Origin: Isochrysis galbana
Lineage: Eukaryota; Haptophyta; Isochrysidales; Isochrysidaceae
Assembly: GCA_018136815.1 (NCBI GenBank)
Contig: CM030935.1
Coordinates: 248,001-312,000 of the forward strand
DNA: 64,000 nt
Direction of reading: 5' to 3'
A program made the translations under genes and the position numbers. Numbering within the stretch: position 1 is the first letter of the stretch; each line of letters begins with the position of its first letter. The notes under the pieces are model-generated. The model made no database searches. It was not told where the DNA came from and saw nothing but the letters and a program-made list of their open reading frames with translations. Below, one piece after another: positions 9,481-19,390 of this stretch.

Positions 9481-10461
9481 TGCGAGGGGGGAGATTCGTA
9501 GGGGTGCATATGCGTATGTGTCTAGTGACAACGCACGTCAAGGCGTACGGGCAGGTGCGCTGAGGGGTGTCGTGATAGTACCGGGCTAGTGGGAGTAGGA
9601 GTAGTGGTACTAACGCTCAGTTGTTTTGTAGTAGTAGTAGTATTGCTTATCACTCATACGCCTACAATCCCTCCTATCTATCCTCGCCAGCCCCTGCCAT
9701 CACAGCCCTCCCCTCGCTCGCCCTCGCCTCTCGCCGCTCGCTCGATGTCGCTCTCGCCGCCGTCCTCGCCCTCGCGCCAAGCCCGCCTGCCCGCCTTCCT
9801 CTGCTGACGGGCTGAATGAAGCCCGTCAGCGTCTCCGAAGTCGTCTCCTCCGCCGCGCCTGCCGCCGGCTTCGCCCCTTCCTCATTGCCCTTAGACCCTG
9901 TGGGTCATCCCAATTCGTCAGTGCCCCCTATGGGCGAACCAAGTATAAACTTAGTGGCTTAGTGGTATGTGGTATGACCCCTACTATAAGAGTAGGTTGT
10001 TCCCCCCACGGTGGGGAAGGAGTGGAGAGAGAGGGCGGGTCTCTTCTCGTGCCCCTCCAAGAGTGGACCAAGTATAAAGTATAAAGTTAGAGTAAGCCTG
10101 TTTACGCATATACCTAGTACTACTATGTACCACACATCTCACTTGAAACATCTCCTCGCGGCAATCAATAGTGTGCCAAATGGAGATGCGGCTACCCTCC
10201 ACTCAGCTCATCGATTTGTGTTCACACTCACTTCCCCATTTGACGAAGGCCTCAGTGCATCCATTCAATTTCACATTTTTCACACGGTCATTCCCCGCTT
10301 TGGATGCTCCCGATCTTCACTTACCGAGGGGGAGTACTTAGAGATAGTCTCTCTTCCTCCCCAAAGACAATCGAGCAGGTGGCTTTCCGTTCAATACTTC
10401 CCTCTTCTCGCAACACGTGAAGGCTAATGCGCCTCGCATGGTACTTGCGTCCAACACTTGT
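9481..10461. other. Repeat fragments and low-complexity sequence
   Basis: Bases 9589–9800 are (GTA)n and C/T-rich simple sequence. Bases 9930–9960 carry a reversed retroposon 5' end (GGCGAACCAAGTATAAACTTAG). Bases 9975–10005 repeat the family F terminal hairpin (CCTACTATAAGAGTAGG). Bases 10085–10461 lie downstream of the next gene and hold nothing I can name. Confidence 0.45.
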
Positions 10462-11976
10462 TCATTGGCTGCGGGTGGCATGGGAGCACTCAAAAAGCTC
10501 GTACTTAATACCAGCGATGTGGACAGTCCGAGGCTGTCCCAGCCGCTCGTTTGGCGTGGATGTGATGCCGGCTGGCTCAATGCTCATCAAAAATGAGCAC
10601 CAATCTTTCTCTGCAATAGCAATGTTGGCTTTGATTGCTTCGTCCGAATGGCTTTCTACGCCCGAGCTGTCGGCAGCGAGCAAGGCGGCAGCGAGTGTGC
10701 GCCCTTCATTAATCGGTTGCAGAGCGGCTTCAATGCGCCACGCGCTCACCGCTGTCCCAGTCGAGCAAGCTGACACAAGCCCATGCCCAGCTCGCACATC
10801 GTCGTACACCAACCACCGCGCCAATTCCAAGTCTCCGAGTGAGATTGCGGCATCGACGGCCGCTGCCCTAGATGACGCTCCGAGCGCGAAGGCACGTGCG
10901 CGCATCCCCCTTGCCCGAGTTCCAATTGCGGTGGAGACGAACCCGAAACGGCCGCCAGAAGCTACGAGAATGGTGTCGCGTGACGACTCTTCCGTGACGG
11001 TGCCAACAGTACGCATCGCCAACAAGAGGTTGGATGCACTTGGAGCAAAAGCAACTGACATTGCAGACGGAAGGCGACGCCAAATTTCGTAGTAGTAGGG
11101 CCTCCCATCATCGCCCGTTGCGAACGAATCCTCGCGCCACTCATTGATGTTGTGGACATCTCCACATTTGCCAAGCAACGCCACGACTCCCCACCGGTTC
11201 GGCCGGGGGCGGCCTTTACCGAGGTAGTTCCAGTCGATTGCGTGATGGCGAGTGCAGTGTACCTGTGTGTCGCTGGAGCTTCCCTCATATCTCGCTGTGT
11301 CGCAAGAAAAGCGGCCGTAACCGCCAAAGGCGTGTTGCCGTGCGAGCAGTCGCATCTGCAAAGCCTCTGTCTGCGGATCCCTCTCCCCATCTTGCGAAGA
11401 ATTGCTGCCCTGGGCAGCACGGTGAAGCATCCGGTCTCGAATGGTTGGGATGCGGATGTCCACGAAGATGGAAGGTGTCACCAGGTTGACGCAAGCTTCA
11501 GTCGCGTCTGTCGTCTCTTTCCCGCCACCACGAAATATGGGCCTGTACCAAGCCCCAGTCAGCCAATGAGGCGGCAGGGCCCCACCGCCGCCGTCCGGCA
11601 TTCCTTGCGTCGCCCATCGCCATCGCGAGAAGACCTCATGCGTGCTGCCTAGGGCCATAAAGTGATGCGGAAGCTGATCTTCGCTATAAGGGAATCCGCG
11701 AGCAGCAGTGTAGTAATCCTCGGCACGACCGCCACCCGTCAAAATGTGGGCTTGCAAAGCACTCCAACTGAGAGCCCTCGAAAATTGTTCTGGGCCACTT
11801 TCCGCCTCGAGTCGAGCACCATCGCTAGACGGTCTCTCCTCAAGGCATTCGGCCACGGCGGCGGCAACGAAGCTCCTCCCTTCCACCGGGGGGTCCTGCG
11901 GTGCGTCTTTGTATTCTGCTCCCCTCTTGGAAGCGAATCCTTCGCCGGTAACCGGCGGCCTCCCGCCGGACTCTCC
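10462..11976 (-). CDS. Conserved uncharacterised protein, in frame with allantoicase
   Basis: On − an open frame of 505 codons starts directly after the allantoicase TAG (11977–11979), in the same frame, and ends at TGA 10462. The N-terminal ~170 residues contain GRAEDYYTAARGFPYSEDQL and HFMALGSTHEVFSRWRW. The rest has HWLTGAWYRPIFR, TPSIFVDIRIP, CTRHHAIDWNYLGKGRPRPN and IKYELFEC. The TPS(I/L)F.DIRIP and CTRHH.IDW pattern resembles an uncharacterised family seen in bacteria and algae, possibly calycin-like (HRI1-type); I give no function. No ATG occurs before 11658. The product may be the C-terminal part of an allantoicase fusion (an intron 11896–12003 would remove the stop, phase 0), or a separate protein starting at 11658 or through an unseen exon. 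Confidence 0.6.
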   Translation of the reverse strand, partial: GESGGRPPVTGEGFASKRGAEYKDAPQDPPVEGRSFVAAAVAECLEERPSSDGARLEAESGPEQFSRALSWSALQAHILTGGGRAEDYYTAARGFPYSEDQLPHHFMALGSTHEVFSRWRWATQGMPDGGGGALPPHWLTGAWYRPIFRGGGKETTDATEACVNLVTPSIFVDIRIPTIRDRMLHRAAQGSNSSQDGERDPQTEALQMRLLARQHAFGGYGRFSCDTARYEGSSSDTQVHCTRHHAIDWNYLGKGRPRPNRWGVVALLGKCGDVHNINEWREDSFATGDDGRPYYYEIWRRLPSAMSVAFAPSASNLLLAMRTVGTVTEESSRDTILVASGGRFGFVSTAIGTRARGMRARAFALGASSRAAAVDAAISLGDLELARWLVYDDVRAGHGLVSACSTGTAVSAWRIEAALQPINEGRTLAAALLAADSSGVESHSDEAIKANIAIAEKDWCSFLMSIEPAGITSTPNERLGQPRTVHIAGIKYELFECSHATRSQ

Positions 11977-14395
11977 CTAGGCATGGTGGCCTTGGTCACC
12001 CACTCCTGATCCCGCCTCATCGTTGGCGAGAAGTGCCGTGTCGGTGATCGGCTCCTCAGGCGGTTGTGCTGCAACGGCACGCCCAAAGGCTTTTACGCGC
12101 ATAATGCCACCATCAGGGAAGATAGTAACCTAAAATGTATCAGACGGGTGAAGAGGGATCGATGAAGCTTTCTGGCACATGCTGATCGTGACGACACCTG
12201 CGCTGACGCCGCTGGTATTTGAATGCCGCGGACAAGCAACATGGAAATGTGTCATCCAGAGATGGGTTGAGGTCACTATTGGCATACAAAATCTCGACAC
12301 ATTGACTAACATGCAGTGGTTAGAGAGGATAGAACGGCCAATCCACTGCCCACGTTCTTACCCGCAAGTGTGAGACCTTTCCGAGGCTGAGCTTCTTGAG
12401 TTCCCCTCTGTCCAACTTGAAGGTGTGCTCGTTGTCCGCCGTCAAGCGCGCACGAGGCAGAAGCACTTGCCAGTCAACATCGGCGCTAGGAGCAAGGAGA
12501 GATGCGGTAGAGGCACCTATCGCCTCAGCCGCCTCAATTTGCACCGACTCCGCATAATTGCCACGGAAGTGACATGTGTCGACCATTATCTGAAACATGG
12601 CGGCAGAGGGAATACGGCTCGGAGGACCGAGCCCTTGATGGGCACAAGCTAGGTGCTTGGATGAGATAAAGCTAGGGTGATCATACTACGCCTTCCGTAG
12701 AATGGAATGCACAAGCCGGTAACTGGCCCGTGCCTGCTATTACACAGCCGTAAATTTTCTGACAGAAGGCAAGGGCTCAATAAAGATCACTTGATGAAGG
12801 ACGCCTTCATAGCCGTCTCATTGTGGTGCGCACACACCTCATCAATATCGCTGGCTTGGGCAGCGAGTCGGAGGACGCAGTGCTCACTGCCTTTGTTCTT
12901 GAACTTGGAGCCATCAACGAAGCCCTACGCCAAGAAGCAATGGGTTAAGAAGAGTATTGATGATACCGGCGCATCACGCAGCATGGTGGGCGGTAATGAT
13001 CGCATCCAACAATGAAGCACGTGTGGTACTTGGTGAGTTCCGCCTGGCAAAGATATCACCGTTGTAGGATCGATAGGAATCACGTGCGGTCGTCCTGGCT
13101 GACGTGCGGTTTCCCATCCCGAATCCATGCGTTCGCCTCTGCCGCTCTTGAGAAGGTTGCGTGGGTCACCTATGGCAGCCATTACAGGTGCGGGGTGAGT
13201 TGTTCTGTAACTGTGTGCTGTCTCTATCACATTCCATGAGTCCGAAACTCTTAAAAAATCAGTTGCCTCAACCGGACCACAATGTTATTGGGGTTCGCTT
13301 GCCGTTTCGGGAACAACTTGATCTGGCGAGAAACGCGGCGGCTGTGGGCTACCCTACGTGCGAACTGATGCAGAGAATGGGGTACGGCTAAAGGCAAAAC
13401 ATCTGAGTCTGAGCCATGCCGTGCAGCGACTGACCATAATGAGAATCTGTCGCACCAACAGCTCTGCCACCCATCTCCTCGGAGAGCAGATTGATCCTGC
13501 CAACCGCTTCATGTGCGAGCTCCCGTTCAAAGTCTCGGAATACAACACCCCACGCACGCAGACGGGCAATGCCACCATCAGGAAGCTGGTCGAGGCGCAA
13601 GTGTGTGATCCGACGCCGCGCGGCACCAGGTGGCACGATGAAGCGATGGATTGATCCGACGCCGTCAACCAAGTCGTCATTTGCATGCACATACCCTGCA
13701 CGCATACCATTCATAATGGCGAGTAAGACGGCAGCTGAAAGCGTTGCGCGGCAAGATGGCAAGGGCATGCCAAGCGCATGCACATGTTCGGTCCGGGTGA
13801 GGGCAACCCGGTGTAAGGAATACTAGTGTAGAGGTGTAATCACTAAGCAGAATCAACGTCTCGTCCGGAGTGCTCTGAATTCGAGCCCAACAGGCAATGG
13901 CTCACCAGGACGAAGGGCAGTGGCCGGCACGAGTTCGATCCACTCGGCAGCGTTGGCGCAAGCTGCCTCTGCGGCGGCTATCTGCTCTGGCGATGCGGCC
14001 GAGCCTCGCACTCCAAGGTCCGCTCGCGGAGCACCCAACCAGGATTCGTCATTGTCTGCAGCAATGGTGGCTGCGAGCAGGCGGGCGGCTGGGGCCTGAT
14101 TGCCCGTAAAGTGTGCTGTATCGATCTCCACGCCGAGGACGTACCCCGGCAGCCCCAGGCGCACGAGAGCCCAGTCGTGTCCCGCAGCGCGCCGGCGGCG
14201 CGACTCCCAGCCATCCATTACCTTGCCCTGGACGCAGAAGGTCTCTGGGTCCCAGTGGGGCGGCGTGGGCTGGAGGAGGTTGGAACCGACTGCGAACCAC
14301 TCGTCCGACGCGAATAGCACGCGCGCGCCCAGCCGCGCGTCCGCCAGGTTGGTGAGGCGGCCGAAAGCGGCCGCGAGCCGGCGCGTCGCACCCAT
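11977..14395 (-). CDS. ALC: Allantoicase (allantoate amidinohydrolase), six exons
   Basis: Model: complement(join(11977..12129,12362..12589,12838..12882,13084..13169,13435..13695,13906..14395)), 420 residues, all introns GT–AG with matching phases. Allantoicase hydrolyses allantoate to ureidoglycolate and urea. The family's two homologous repeats are both visible. Repeat 1 has ASDEWFAVGSNLLQP, DGWESRRRRAAGHDW, VEIDTAHFTGN and THLRLDQLPDGGIARLRAWG. Repeat 2 has GATDSHYGDPRNLLKSGRG, MDSGWETARQPG, IMVDTCHFRGNYAE and SHLRVTIFPDGGIMRVKAFG. Length is a little above the usual ~340–360 because of loops after the first metal-site strand. The frame ends in TAG 35 residues after the last motif, and the same frame then runs on for 504 codons. 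No peroxisomal tripeptide is evident. An OHCU decarboxylase/HIUase gene lies 3 kb away on the same strand. Confidence 0.93.
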
Positions 14396-14499
14396 CGCCT
14401 GGACGGGAGGGAGGCGGAGCTCGCGACCCGGCTACGGAGTTTTGTAGTAGAGTAGTAGTAGACTGCAGTCGGCAGTCTGACGCCTTGTAAAAAAAAAAC

Positions 14500-14622
14500 C
14501 CTTGAATACTCTCGCCTCGCGCGTGGCCGTGTGCTTCTGCTATGCTACCACGCCTAAACTCCTTCCTTTCCCCACTCAAACCTGCCTTGCGGCGACCCTC
14601 CGTGCGCTACCTAGGGGCCCGG
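14500..14622 (-). repeat. Family G retroposon tail, reversed copy
   Basis: The reverse complement of the 1683–1812 blocks is visible: GCGTGGC, CCTGCCTTGCGGC and GTGCGCTACCTAG, next to a poly-G run (14625–14647). It lies just upstream of the allantoicase gene. Confidence 0.55.
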
Positions 14623-14904
14623 ATTTGGGGGGGGGGGGGGGGGGGGGTGAGGTGGTGAGGTCGCGTGGTCGCGTTCCGCGTTCCGTCCCTCCATGCTACA
14701 TGTGAAACGCAGGAACAGTGTTTTTTTTCGGATGCCCAAAACACTGTTTCATTTCGCTGTTTTATTTCGGGCGGCCGCCCCCCCCCCCCCCCGCACATCT
14801 GTTTTTTTCACTGTTTTTTTTCGACGGCAAAAAACATACTGTTTCTGCTGTTTTATTTCTAAGTCGTCTGACTGTGTTTCACATGTAGGGTTCCGTCGAA
14901 TATG
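14623..14904. other. Poly-G/poly-C tracts and A/T-rich near-repeats
   Basis: A run of about 20 G (14627–14647) and one of about 16 C (14776–14792) flank repeated fragments of the type TGTTTCATTTCGCTGTTTTATTT. ACATGTGAAAC at 14697 and its reverse GTTTCACATGT at 14876 form an inverted pair about 180 bp apart. A TTCCGTCGAA motif lies at 14891. Confidence 0.5.
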
Positions 14905-14922
14905 AATATGAATATGAATATG

Positions 14923-15501
14923 ATAATAAATAAACTTCTTAATAGTCTCACCGTACACGCGGCCGTGGACCCTCTACTTTCTACTCACGCAGCAAAACTT
15001 TCTACACCCCCACTCCCCCGGCCCTTCTCCCCCCGCCATCAGGCGGCTCCCCCCGTGCACTACTAGAAAGGGCTTCGATATGGTCCGGTGGCCCGCCCCC
15101 CCCCCCCCCTCCTTCCCCCCCCCCCCCCGGTGATCCGTTCCCCCCTTCCTCCTCTGCCTACCGGGCTGGTGGCGGCCTCAGACCTGTCATAACCTGTAAA
15201 CAGGTGCGGGACTCAGGACTTACGTATTTTTCGGTGAGCGGAGCTCTCGCTCCGCCCACCCCCTTCTCCGCTCTCCGCGCTCTCTCTCCCCTCTCCCCTC
15301 TCCTCCAGGCACGCGCGATGGCGCGTCTGCGACAGGCCTGCAGCTGCAGCTGCCACTGGCGACCCCTGGAGGCTCCTAGAGGCCAGCTTAGGGGGCAGAG
15401 GAGTAAAGGAGGCTAGGGCTGGGCCCTAGCCTCCAAGGGAGGAGTGGAGAGAGGGGGGGGCTCGTGCCCCCCCATGGGCGAACTAAGTATAAACTTAGTT
15501 G
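14923..15501 (-). mobile_element. SINE-like retroposon, copy B (internal deletion)
   Basis: This is the reverse orientation of the 2525–3272 element: it ends at 15501 with GTATAAACTTAGTTG (the family 5' end) and begins with the A/T tail and TTAATAGTCTC. It is inserted in a (GAATAT)n microsatellite and flanked by 18-bp repeats matching at 17 positions (14905–14922 and 15502–15519). Compared with copies A and C it lacks roughly 150 bp of the 5' third. Confidence 0.8.
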
Positions 15502-15519
15502 AATACGAATATGAATATG

Positions 15520-15690
15520 GACATAACTCATTGAGCCATCAAATGTCCACAGTCCGTTTATTTACAATAATACTCGATGTAAACCATAACAATATAATAG
15601 CGGTCTTTTTTTTTAGGCCAGGATCATCAATCATCAAATTTCGGAGACAAAAACAAAAAACTTTCGACGTAGGACGTAACATTAATTAAC
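15520..15690. repeat. Fragment of the ATGTCC-containing dispersed repeat
   Basis: Bases 15525–15580 match the second half of the element at 43488–43580 (GAGCCATCAAATGTCCA(C/T)AG, then an AT-rich stretch with AATAAT). The remainder is A/T-rich with no gene. Confidence 0.5.
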
Positions 15691-15691
15691 A

Positions 15692-16291
15692 TTAATACTC
15701 CCCAGTCTTTACCTTCTTCGTCTTCCTTTCTCCCTCATCCTCGGCGACTACCTCTCTCTGTGATGCGTGATAAGACGGCCTCCTTGTTCTTAATCCCGAG
15801 TTTAGTAGCTGACCGCTGACCGCCGCACTTCCATCATGGGACACTTTTGATGGTACGCGACCGCCTTGATGTATTCCATGCAGAGGTACGCGACGGCGAC
15901 GGCCGCCGGCCACCTCGTCTCCAATGAAATTGGGCTTTTTGAGCTCTTGGAGTTCTCGTCGTAGTAGTCGCCGACGAGCATGAGCATGAGCTATGAGCTT
16001 CGCATCTTCGCATTGCACCAACGGCCCAGGTATGGCTCGATGAGTGCCCACATCGATGGGTAGCGCTCCTTGCTTGGCTACATACATCCACGGGGAAGTC
16101 GCCACCTCCGTGGCCCATACTGGAGGTGGTTGTGAGCAGCATCGCCACATCGCCAGGATAGGATGGCACCGCTCATGCTGCCTCCTGCATGTGAGCGCAG
16201 AACTTGAGGGTCGCTAGGTTCTAGATCTCCTCATCTCCTCGTAGGTGCAGGGTCCCGGTCGCTGCGCCAGGAATACAAAGTACTGGCCCAT
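15692..16291 (-). pseudogene. MGQY-family gene, copy 2 (degenerate)
   Basis: On −, MGQYFVFLAQRPGPCTYEEM starts at 16291. Later pieces are recognisable in different frames: GHGGGDFPVDV, MLVGDYYDEN, VAYLCMEYIKAVAY and a Lys-rich C terminus KKTKKVKTGEY. The order matches copy 1 (2256–3587), but the frame shifts several times and small duplications occur (for example CATGAG repeated near 15980). It is a decayed paralogue without insertion of the retroposon. Confidence 0.7.
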
Positions 16292-16474
16292 GGTGAGCAG
16301 GAATGAGAGGAGCAGGGAGGAGAGCAGCAGAGGTGAAGAGGAGCAGGGAGGAGAGGAGCACAGGTGAAGAGAGGAGCAGGGAGAAGCTGGGAAGGAGGTT
16401 TCGTCAGATGCGCATCCGACAAAGTTGTCCAGACGCACGCCCTCAGTTTCCGCGGGCGGGGGAATACGCCGCCT
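16292..16474. other. GA-rich sequence and partial MITE-like arm
   Basis: Bases 16292–16395 are imperfect GAGCAGGGAGGAGA repeats, perhaps the old promoter of the adjacent MGQY copy. Bases 16397–16474 resemble one end of the neighbouring inverted-repeat element (TTTCGTCAGATGCGC … CCAGACGCACGC). Confidence 0.4.
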
Positions 16475-16669
16475 CTTGACGAAAGTTTCCGGACGCACGC
16501 ATGGGATTCCCCCGCGGCGGCTTGAATTGATCGCCCCGTACGCACTCCGTGCGCCTGGAAGCAAAAGGCGCACGGCGTGCACACTAGAAGGGCAATCGCA
16601 CGCGTGTGATGATTCGCAAGCAATTCACACGCTGGGGGCCCATGCGTGCGTCTGGAAACTTTCGTCAAG
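16475..16669. mobile_element. MITE-like element with 31-bp terminal inverted repeats
   Basis: The left end (CTTGACGAAAGTTTCCGGAC…, 16475–16505) and the right end (16639–16669) are inverted copies matching at 30 of 31 positions. The 195-bp element has no ORF. No certain target duplication is visible. Small size, long inverted ends and absence of coding fit a non-autonomous DNA transposon. Confidence 0.65.
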
Positions 16670-17341
16670 GCGCGATGTTATCGGCATAGATGCATGCACG
16701 CCGTGCGCCGTGTGTGTGTGCTCTAGAAGCCAGACTCCCAAGCCCAAGGACTAGTTTTTGTCTTTTTGGCCCATCGTCCATCGTGAAAACGGGTCTTAGG
16801 TGGTTTAGCGTTTAGGTCTATTTCGGCTGTCTGCCCATTCCTACTTGGGCTGTCCTAGCCGAGTCGGTCGTGTCAGTGAATGAATAGGAGGGCTTTGCTA
16901 AGGCTAATTTTGGTGGATCTTTCTGCTAGAATTCTGATTAACACTAATTCTTCGGAGGAGATAACTCCGTCGTAGCAGATCTTATAGAAATCTGTTATCA
17001 TGAATCTCCATGCCAGCAGGTATAATATGCTGAGTACCGGCGGGGTTACACCTTTGGGGTATGAAAAGGTTGTCGATTATGGCTTCCGCGCGCCCTGTTT
17101 CTATTGCTTTTGGGCGCGTGAAGCGGATTAGCTTGTTGAGTGTCTCGAAGATGCTAATTAGCCTTGGGCATTCTCCCAAGTGTGATGATCATTTGCGCAT
17201 GTAAGTAAAGGGCGACCACAGCCTGCCAATAGTTGCTCGAGCGCAGAAAACGCTAGTGCTTGTTGTGCGTCGCGGCAAGACTATTTCACTGTCACCTCTT
17301 TCGTGCAAAGAAGAGAACAAACTCCATTTGTGATGTGTTGT
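16670..17341. other. A/T-richer stretch downstream of OHCU decarboxylase/HIUase
   Basis: Composition is lower in GC than the surroundings. A 65-residue − frame at 16982–17179 (NLFIPQRCNPAGTQ…) has no family I recognise and no splice context. I see no supported gene. Confidence 0.35.
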
Positions 17342-18376
17342 TTATGAGCCGCGATACGTAGAGAAGGAAAATGGAGAGCACAGAAGAGGCACATGATAGT
17401 GCGACTCCGGATCGTCGATACCGAAGCGAATGGGTACATCACCCAAGAAGGGGATCCCAGCGGGGGCAAAGGAAGCTCCAGCGGCGGCAAAATAGTCACC
17501 CACCGCAAAGGTCCACTCATACCTGCCCGGGTGCATGTAGCCATCCTTGAGCGCAGGCCCAGACGCAAGACGCCCATCATCATTAGTGACAAAAGTGCCA
17601 ATCAGATTCCAGGTACCACCTGCGGACAGTCCAGGCGCCGAAAAGCTTTGAGGGCAGAAGTATACCCGATGGCTTTAGACATATATTCATGAGGCAGGGC
17701 TATGGACACGCCATCCCAGTAGCAAGATTTTGATGCACGTAATGAGGGACCGTAGCTTACTGGTTTCGTCGAGCTTGCGCAGTGAGATAGCCATTCCAGC
17801 AGCTGGACAGCCGCGCGCTGTATCGAGCACATGACAGGTGAGGAAGCCAGTTGGGTTGGGAGTGACAATGTCACGTAGACGCATCCATGCGATCTTGTGC
17901 ACCTGCGCAATCCCCTCGGTGAGCTCGGCGGGAACAGAATTGAGAACACGGCGCTCAAACGCTGCAAAGATGGTGCCCTTGTTGGCGTTGCGTACAGCTA
18001 GGATGAAGGGAAACCCGAAACGAGCCTTGTAGGCGTTGTTGAGCTCAGTGAACCTGGACATCTCGGCTGGAGTCAGCGAACTGAGACCGGCACGCTTCTG
18101 CTCCGCCATCGACTCGACAGTTACGTCGCCTTCGAGCGCAGCCTTGCCGGCGAGGTCTGGGTGAGCCTTCAGCAGGGCGAGCTTCTCTGCATCAGAGGCC
18201 GCATCAACTGTCATCCGCATTGCTGTCGTGAGAGCAGTCAGCGAGTCGTATGGACCAGATGCGTGGGCGCGCTCGGCGACCCACGGCGAGCACTCGTAGC
18301 ACGAGCCAACTGCGGCGATAAACTCCTTGAGCGGGAGCGACGAGAGCGTGCGCGCATCGGGCGGCATGGGCGACAT
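17342..18376 (-). CDS. OHCU decarboxylase / HIU hydrolase fusion (allantoin synthase)
   Basis: Model: complement(join(17342..17619,17761..18376)), 297 residues, one 141-nt GT–AG intron in phase 1. Residues 1–~165 are 2-oxo-4-hydroxy-4-carboxy-5-ureidoimidazoline decarboxylase: CSPWVAERA, the catalytic-His segment AHPDLAGK (His72) and FTELNNAYKARFGFPF (Glu111). Residues ~175–297 are the transthyretin-like 5-hydroxyisourate hydrolase: TCHVLDTARGCPAAG, TNDDGR, PGRYEWTFAVGDYF, DVPIRFGI, HYHVPLL and the C-terminal YRGS signature. Together they convert HIU, the uricase product, to S-allantoin. Plants carry the same domain order. I see neither an obvious PTS2 nor a PTS1, so the compartment is not settled. 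Allantoicase on the same strand acts later in this pathway. Confidence 0.95.
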
Positions 18377-18939
18377 GGTCCCGAGGGGTGGAGAGGGAGG
18401 GGCGGTGGGGGCTGGCGCTGCGATGGAGCCGGGCCGGGCGGCGGCCGAGGGGCGTGCCTCTAGATGATCTGGCTAAAATATAAAAAACCCTACCCTGAGC
18501 AGGCTAGATAGTAGATAGACTCCTGTTGAGAATCAGAGTGTAGAGTACCATGATACCATGTTACCCCCTTCGCGCCAACAATACGTGGGGGGTGGGGGTT
18601 CGGGCTTTCACAGGAGCGCCCGTTCACACTGCGCCCTGCATCTGGATTCTTCTCTCCGGATCCGGATTTCACTCTATCGTCTAACTTTGCCAGCGGCGCC
18701 AACCTCCACCCTCGGCCCTCGGCCCTCGGCCCTCGGGTCGGCCCGTCGGCCCCCCGCCAGCGACTACGACTGAGTCCTCTCCTTCCGGAGCGCGCTGGCC
18801 ACGCACGACGGCTGCTCCGTCGGCGCCCCGCACGCGCTGGCACCGCTTCGTCCGTGGAGCGCAGGCCTCCTTATCCTCCCTCGAACGAAGCCCGAAGCCT
18901 GAGGAGGAAAGTGGGAAAGTCCATGAAACCCAAACCCAA
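18377..18939. other. Upstream region of OHCU decarboxylase/HIUase
   Basis: A GGGCC/G-rich segment (18380–18460) and a TAGAGTA motif (18541–18547) precede the gene on −. Bases 18715–18745 carry a CGGCCCT triplication. No other gene is supported. Confidence 0.35.
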
Positions 18940-19311
18940 ACCCACCCCTGAGCCCTGCACCAAATACATTGGAGATGAGGCGGCCGTCGCGTACCTCTGC
19001 ATGAAATACATCAAGGCGGTCGCGTACCATGAAAAGAGTCCCATGGTGCAAGTGCGCCGGTCAGCTGCCAACTGCCAAACTCGGGATTCAGAACGAGGAG
19101 GCCGTCCTCTCACGCATCACGGGCATGGCCACCCGGGATGTACTCAGAAATGAGGTAAGGGATATCCTGGTCGCCTGCCAACAGAACGACATTGACACCA
19201 TCCACAGGATCGAGGACGTGAAGGGCTTCTTCATCTTCATCCACGCGGAAGGTGAAGATGACTATGTCGGGGTGGCCATTCGCGCACACGCCGTCGATGT
19301 TGTGTGCCAAA
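18940..19311 (+). pseudogene. MGQY-family gene, copy 3 (C-terminal remnant)
   Basis: On +, TKYIGDEAAVAYLCMKYIKA is followed by SPMVQVRRSA; after a frame change come KLGIQNEEAVLSRITGMATRD, RDILVACQQNDIDTIHRI and GFFIFIHAEGEDDYVG. It matches the C-terminal half of copies 1 and 2 and extends further than either. No N-terminal MGQY part is present. It ends where the CGCGTTCCGTCGAAAGAGGA motif begins (19312). Confidence 0.65.
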
Positions 19312-19390
19312 GTCGCGTTCCGTCGAAAGAGGACCAGACGCCGGCCTTTTTGTTTTTACTTAGTTGTGTTTTCGCACATAACGTTTTACG

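Noticed and set aside
10427-11652. Several + strand ORFs of 130–220 codons opposite the 10462–11976 gene
   Set aside because: They lie antisense to a frame with conserved motifs and show no domain of their own.
12925-13230. A separate 101-residue protein (RNLLKSGRGERMDSGWET…)
   Set aside because: It is allantoicase exon 3 plus intron; splice borders at 13169 and 13084 join it to the neighbours in phase.
16982-17179. Retrotransposon-like 65-residue − ORF
   Set aside because: It is A/T-richer than its flanks, but no motif of any retroelement protein can be named.
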